Positions 62,889-64,000 of a DNA stretch of 64,000 nucleotides are shown here, piece after piece. The notes under the pieces are model-generated. The model was not told the DNA's origin. It searched no databases and worked only from the letters and a program-made list of their open reading frames with translations. The first letter of the stretch is position 1, and every line of letters starts with the position of its first letter. This stretch comes from Psychrobacter sp. FDAARGOS_221 (GTDB lineage Bacteria > Pseudomonadota > Gammaproteobacteria > Pseudomonadales > Moraxellaceae): contig NZ_NWFK02000001.1 in the NCBI RefSeq assembly GCF_002313155.2, forward strand, positions 2,852,001 through 2,916,000. The letters are read 5' to 3'. The position numbers were made by a program, and so were the translations under genes.

Positions 62889-64000
62889 TTAGTTAGTGCT
62901 GTCTGCATCTTCTTCAATGCTTTCGCCAGCAGCTTCTGCTGCTTCCTGAGCTTCGCGTTCAGCATCGAGTCGTGCTTTTTCTTCAGCTTTTTTGGCTTTT
63001 ATTTCAGCAAGCTCTTCTGGGGTTGGCGGTAAAATAGGGTTGTTTGGACGCTGTAATACCCAATAATCAAACAGCACACGTCCAATAGGGGCCGCTGTAC
63101 TACTACCACCGCCACCGTTTTCTACTAAGATAGCAATCGCAATTTGCGGATCATCAACCGGTGCAAACCCAGTAAACCAAGCATGGTCCCAGTGGCGTTC
63201 ATCAAGGGCTGCCTTGTTATAGCTTTTGCCTTGGGCAATTGACTTAACCTGAGCGGTACCGGTCTTACCTGCCATGCGGTAGCGAGGGTTGTAAATACGA
63301 CGAGCCGTACCACGCTTGACCGTTTGTTCCATGGCACTTTGCATTTTTTCCCAATCTTGTTGGGTACCATTAAACTCAATCTCTCCGGTTGGCCTATCAA
63401 TCGGTGTTACTTTTGCTGCACCTTCAGAGCGCTTAAGCATGTGCGGGGTAATAATTTTGCCTGAGCTGGCAGTCATTGCGGTAGCATTAGCAACTTGTAG
63501 TGGGGTGGCCAAAAAATAACCCTGACCAATACTCACTGAGATGGTCTCACCGGGCAGCCAATCTTTATCATAGGTGTCTTTTTTCCACTTTGGCGAAGGC
63601 ATAATCCCAGACTTTTCGTTGGGTAGGTCAATACCAGTGTCTTTACCAAAGCCAAATTTGACCATCCAATCATGCAGGCGCTGGATACCCAATTTATGCG
63701 ACAGCTTGTAATAGTAGGTATCTACCGACATCACAATAGACTTGGTCAGGTCAACCGTGCCATGACCGCCTTTTTTCCAGTCACGGAAACGGTGACTGTC
63801 ACCCGGTAAGGTAAAGTAACCTGGATCATAAATGGTATCGTTCCAGCCCATAATCCCATAATGAATACCCGCTAAGCCTTCGAACGGCTTAATGGTCGAA
63901 GCTGGGGGATACATGCCCTGTAGCGCACGGTTATATAATGGCTGATCTGGGTCATCACGCAGCGCGCCGTAGTCTTTAAATGAAATACCTGAGATAAAAG
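62889..64000 (-). CDS. mrdA: Penicillin-binding protein 2 (C-terminal part, gene cut by the window edge)
   Basis: A class B transpeptidase for cell elongation. The frame stays open past 64000; just before the motif-bearing region it reads GISFKDYGALRDD and LYNRALQGMYPPASTIKPF, where STIK holds the active-site Ser. The second motif is SVD in IVMSVDTYYYKL and the third is KTGTA (AGKTGTAQV). The C-terminal tail is acidic and Ala/Glu-rich (EEKARLDAEREAQEAAEAA). The apparent ATG at 63914 is internal. An rodA neighbour is not visible. Confidence 0.93.
   Translation of the reverse strand, partial: FISGISFKDYGALRDDPDQPLYNRALQGMYPPASTIKPFEGLAGIHYGIMGWNDTIYDPGYFTLPGDSHRFRDWKKGGHGTVDLTKSIVMSVDTYYYKLSHKLGIQRLHDWMVKFGFGKDTGIDLPNEKSGIMPSPKWKKDTYDKDWLPGETISVSIGQGYFLATPLQVANATAMTASSGKIITPHMLKRSEGAAKVTPIDRPTGEIEFNGTQQDWEKMQSAMEQTVKRGTARRIYNPRYRMAGKTGTAQVKSIAQGKSYNKAALDERHWDHAWFTGFAPVDDPQIAIAILVENGGGGSSTAAPIGRVLFDYWVLQRPNNPILPPTPEELAEIKAKKAEEKARLDAEREAQEAAEAAGESIEEDADSTN

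Noticed and set aside
1..64000. CRISPR array, rRNA operon or complete tRNA gene
   Set aside because: Reading both strands showed no regularly spaced direct repeats with spacers, no rRNA sequence and no complete cloverleaf; only the tRNA-Asp fragment was found.

Overview
The window reads as chromosomal DNA of a Psychrobacter-like member of the Moraxellaceae (Gammaproteobacteria). This is inferred from protein-level resemblance and gene neighbourhoods: petABC next to rpsI-rplM and sspA-sspB, ubiE-ubiJ-ubiB, a FFLEELY-type protein, cold-shock genes beside an RNA helicase, and many polar Asn/Gln/Ser/Asp-rich insertions in housekeeping proteins. No database search was possible.

Layout. Positions 1-5.8 kb hold a two-component system, a ferric-reductase-like flavocytochrome, a His-rich exported DUF3500 protein and a small membrane protein. 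A tandem CTGAA-N6-CTGAA motif upstream of both the two-component genes and the DUF3500 gene suggests one regulon. Positions 5.8-8.65 kb are an insertion-sequence pile-up. It contains an IS3-family element broken by three copies of a ~60-bp hairpin mini-element, then an IS256-family element with perfect 8-bp target duplications but a mutated catalytic Asp. Together they split a small exported-protein gene. Positions 8.7-11.6 kb carry decaying accessory genes: a frameshifted lipoprotein, an EexN-like lipoprotein, two XRE regulators and a zinc-ribbon pseudogene. Positions 11.7-20.6 kb hold an excisionase-like gene and four genes that match the ginABCD plan of GInt genomic islands (three tyrosine recombinases plus a small helix-turn-helix protein). 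An IS407-group element interrupts the second recombinase; removing it with one 4-bp duplication restores an 836-codon frame. A 47-nt 3' fragment of tRNA-Asp at 20976-21022 marks the likely island/chromosome junction.

From about 21.1 kb to the end the content is mostly core genome. It includes an SRAP protein, cold-shock proteins, an aldehyde dehydrogenase, an NsrR/NnrS nitric-oxide module with an NsrR box, a candidate Fur-regulated small RNA, moeB, aroQ, an rhlB-like helicase, cbb3 assembly genes, murB, a phosphotyrosine phosphatase, hslR, ilvA, rpiA, a CDP-alcohol phosphatidyltransferase, argF, alr, the ubiquinone genes ubiB/ubiJ/ubiE, polyphosphate:AMP phosphotransferase, a Pit phosphate transporter, recJ, a TRIC channel, sspB/sspA, the cytochrome bc1 operon, ribosomal proteins S9/L13, rsmD and the 3' part of a penicillin-binding protein 2 gene cut by the window edge.

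The strongest candidates for something undescribed are the ~60-bp mini-element family (three copies in one IS, with compensatory changes in the hairpin arms), the Fur-controlled small RNA with an anti-Shine-Dalgarno C/U patch near 27.2-27.4 kb, and the CTGAA-repeat regulon.
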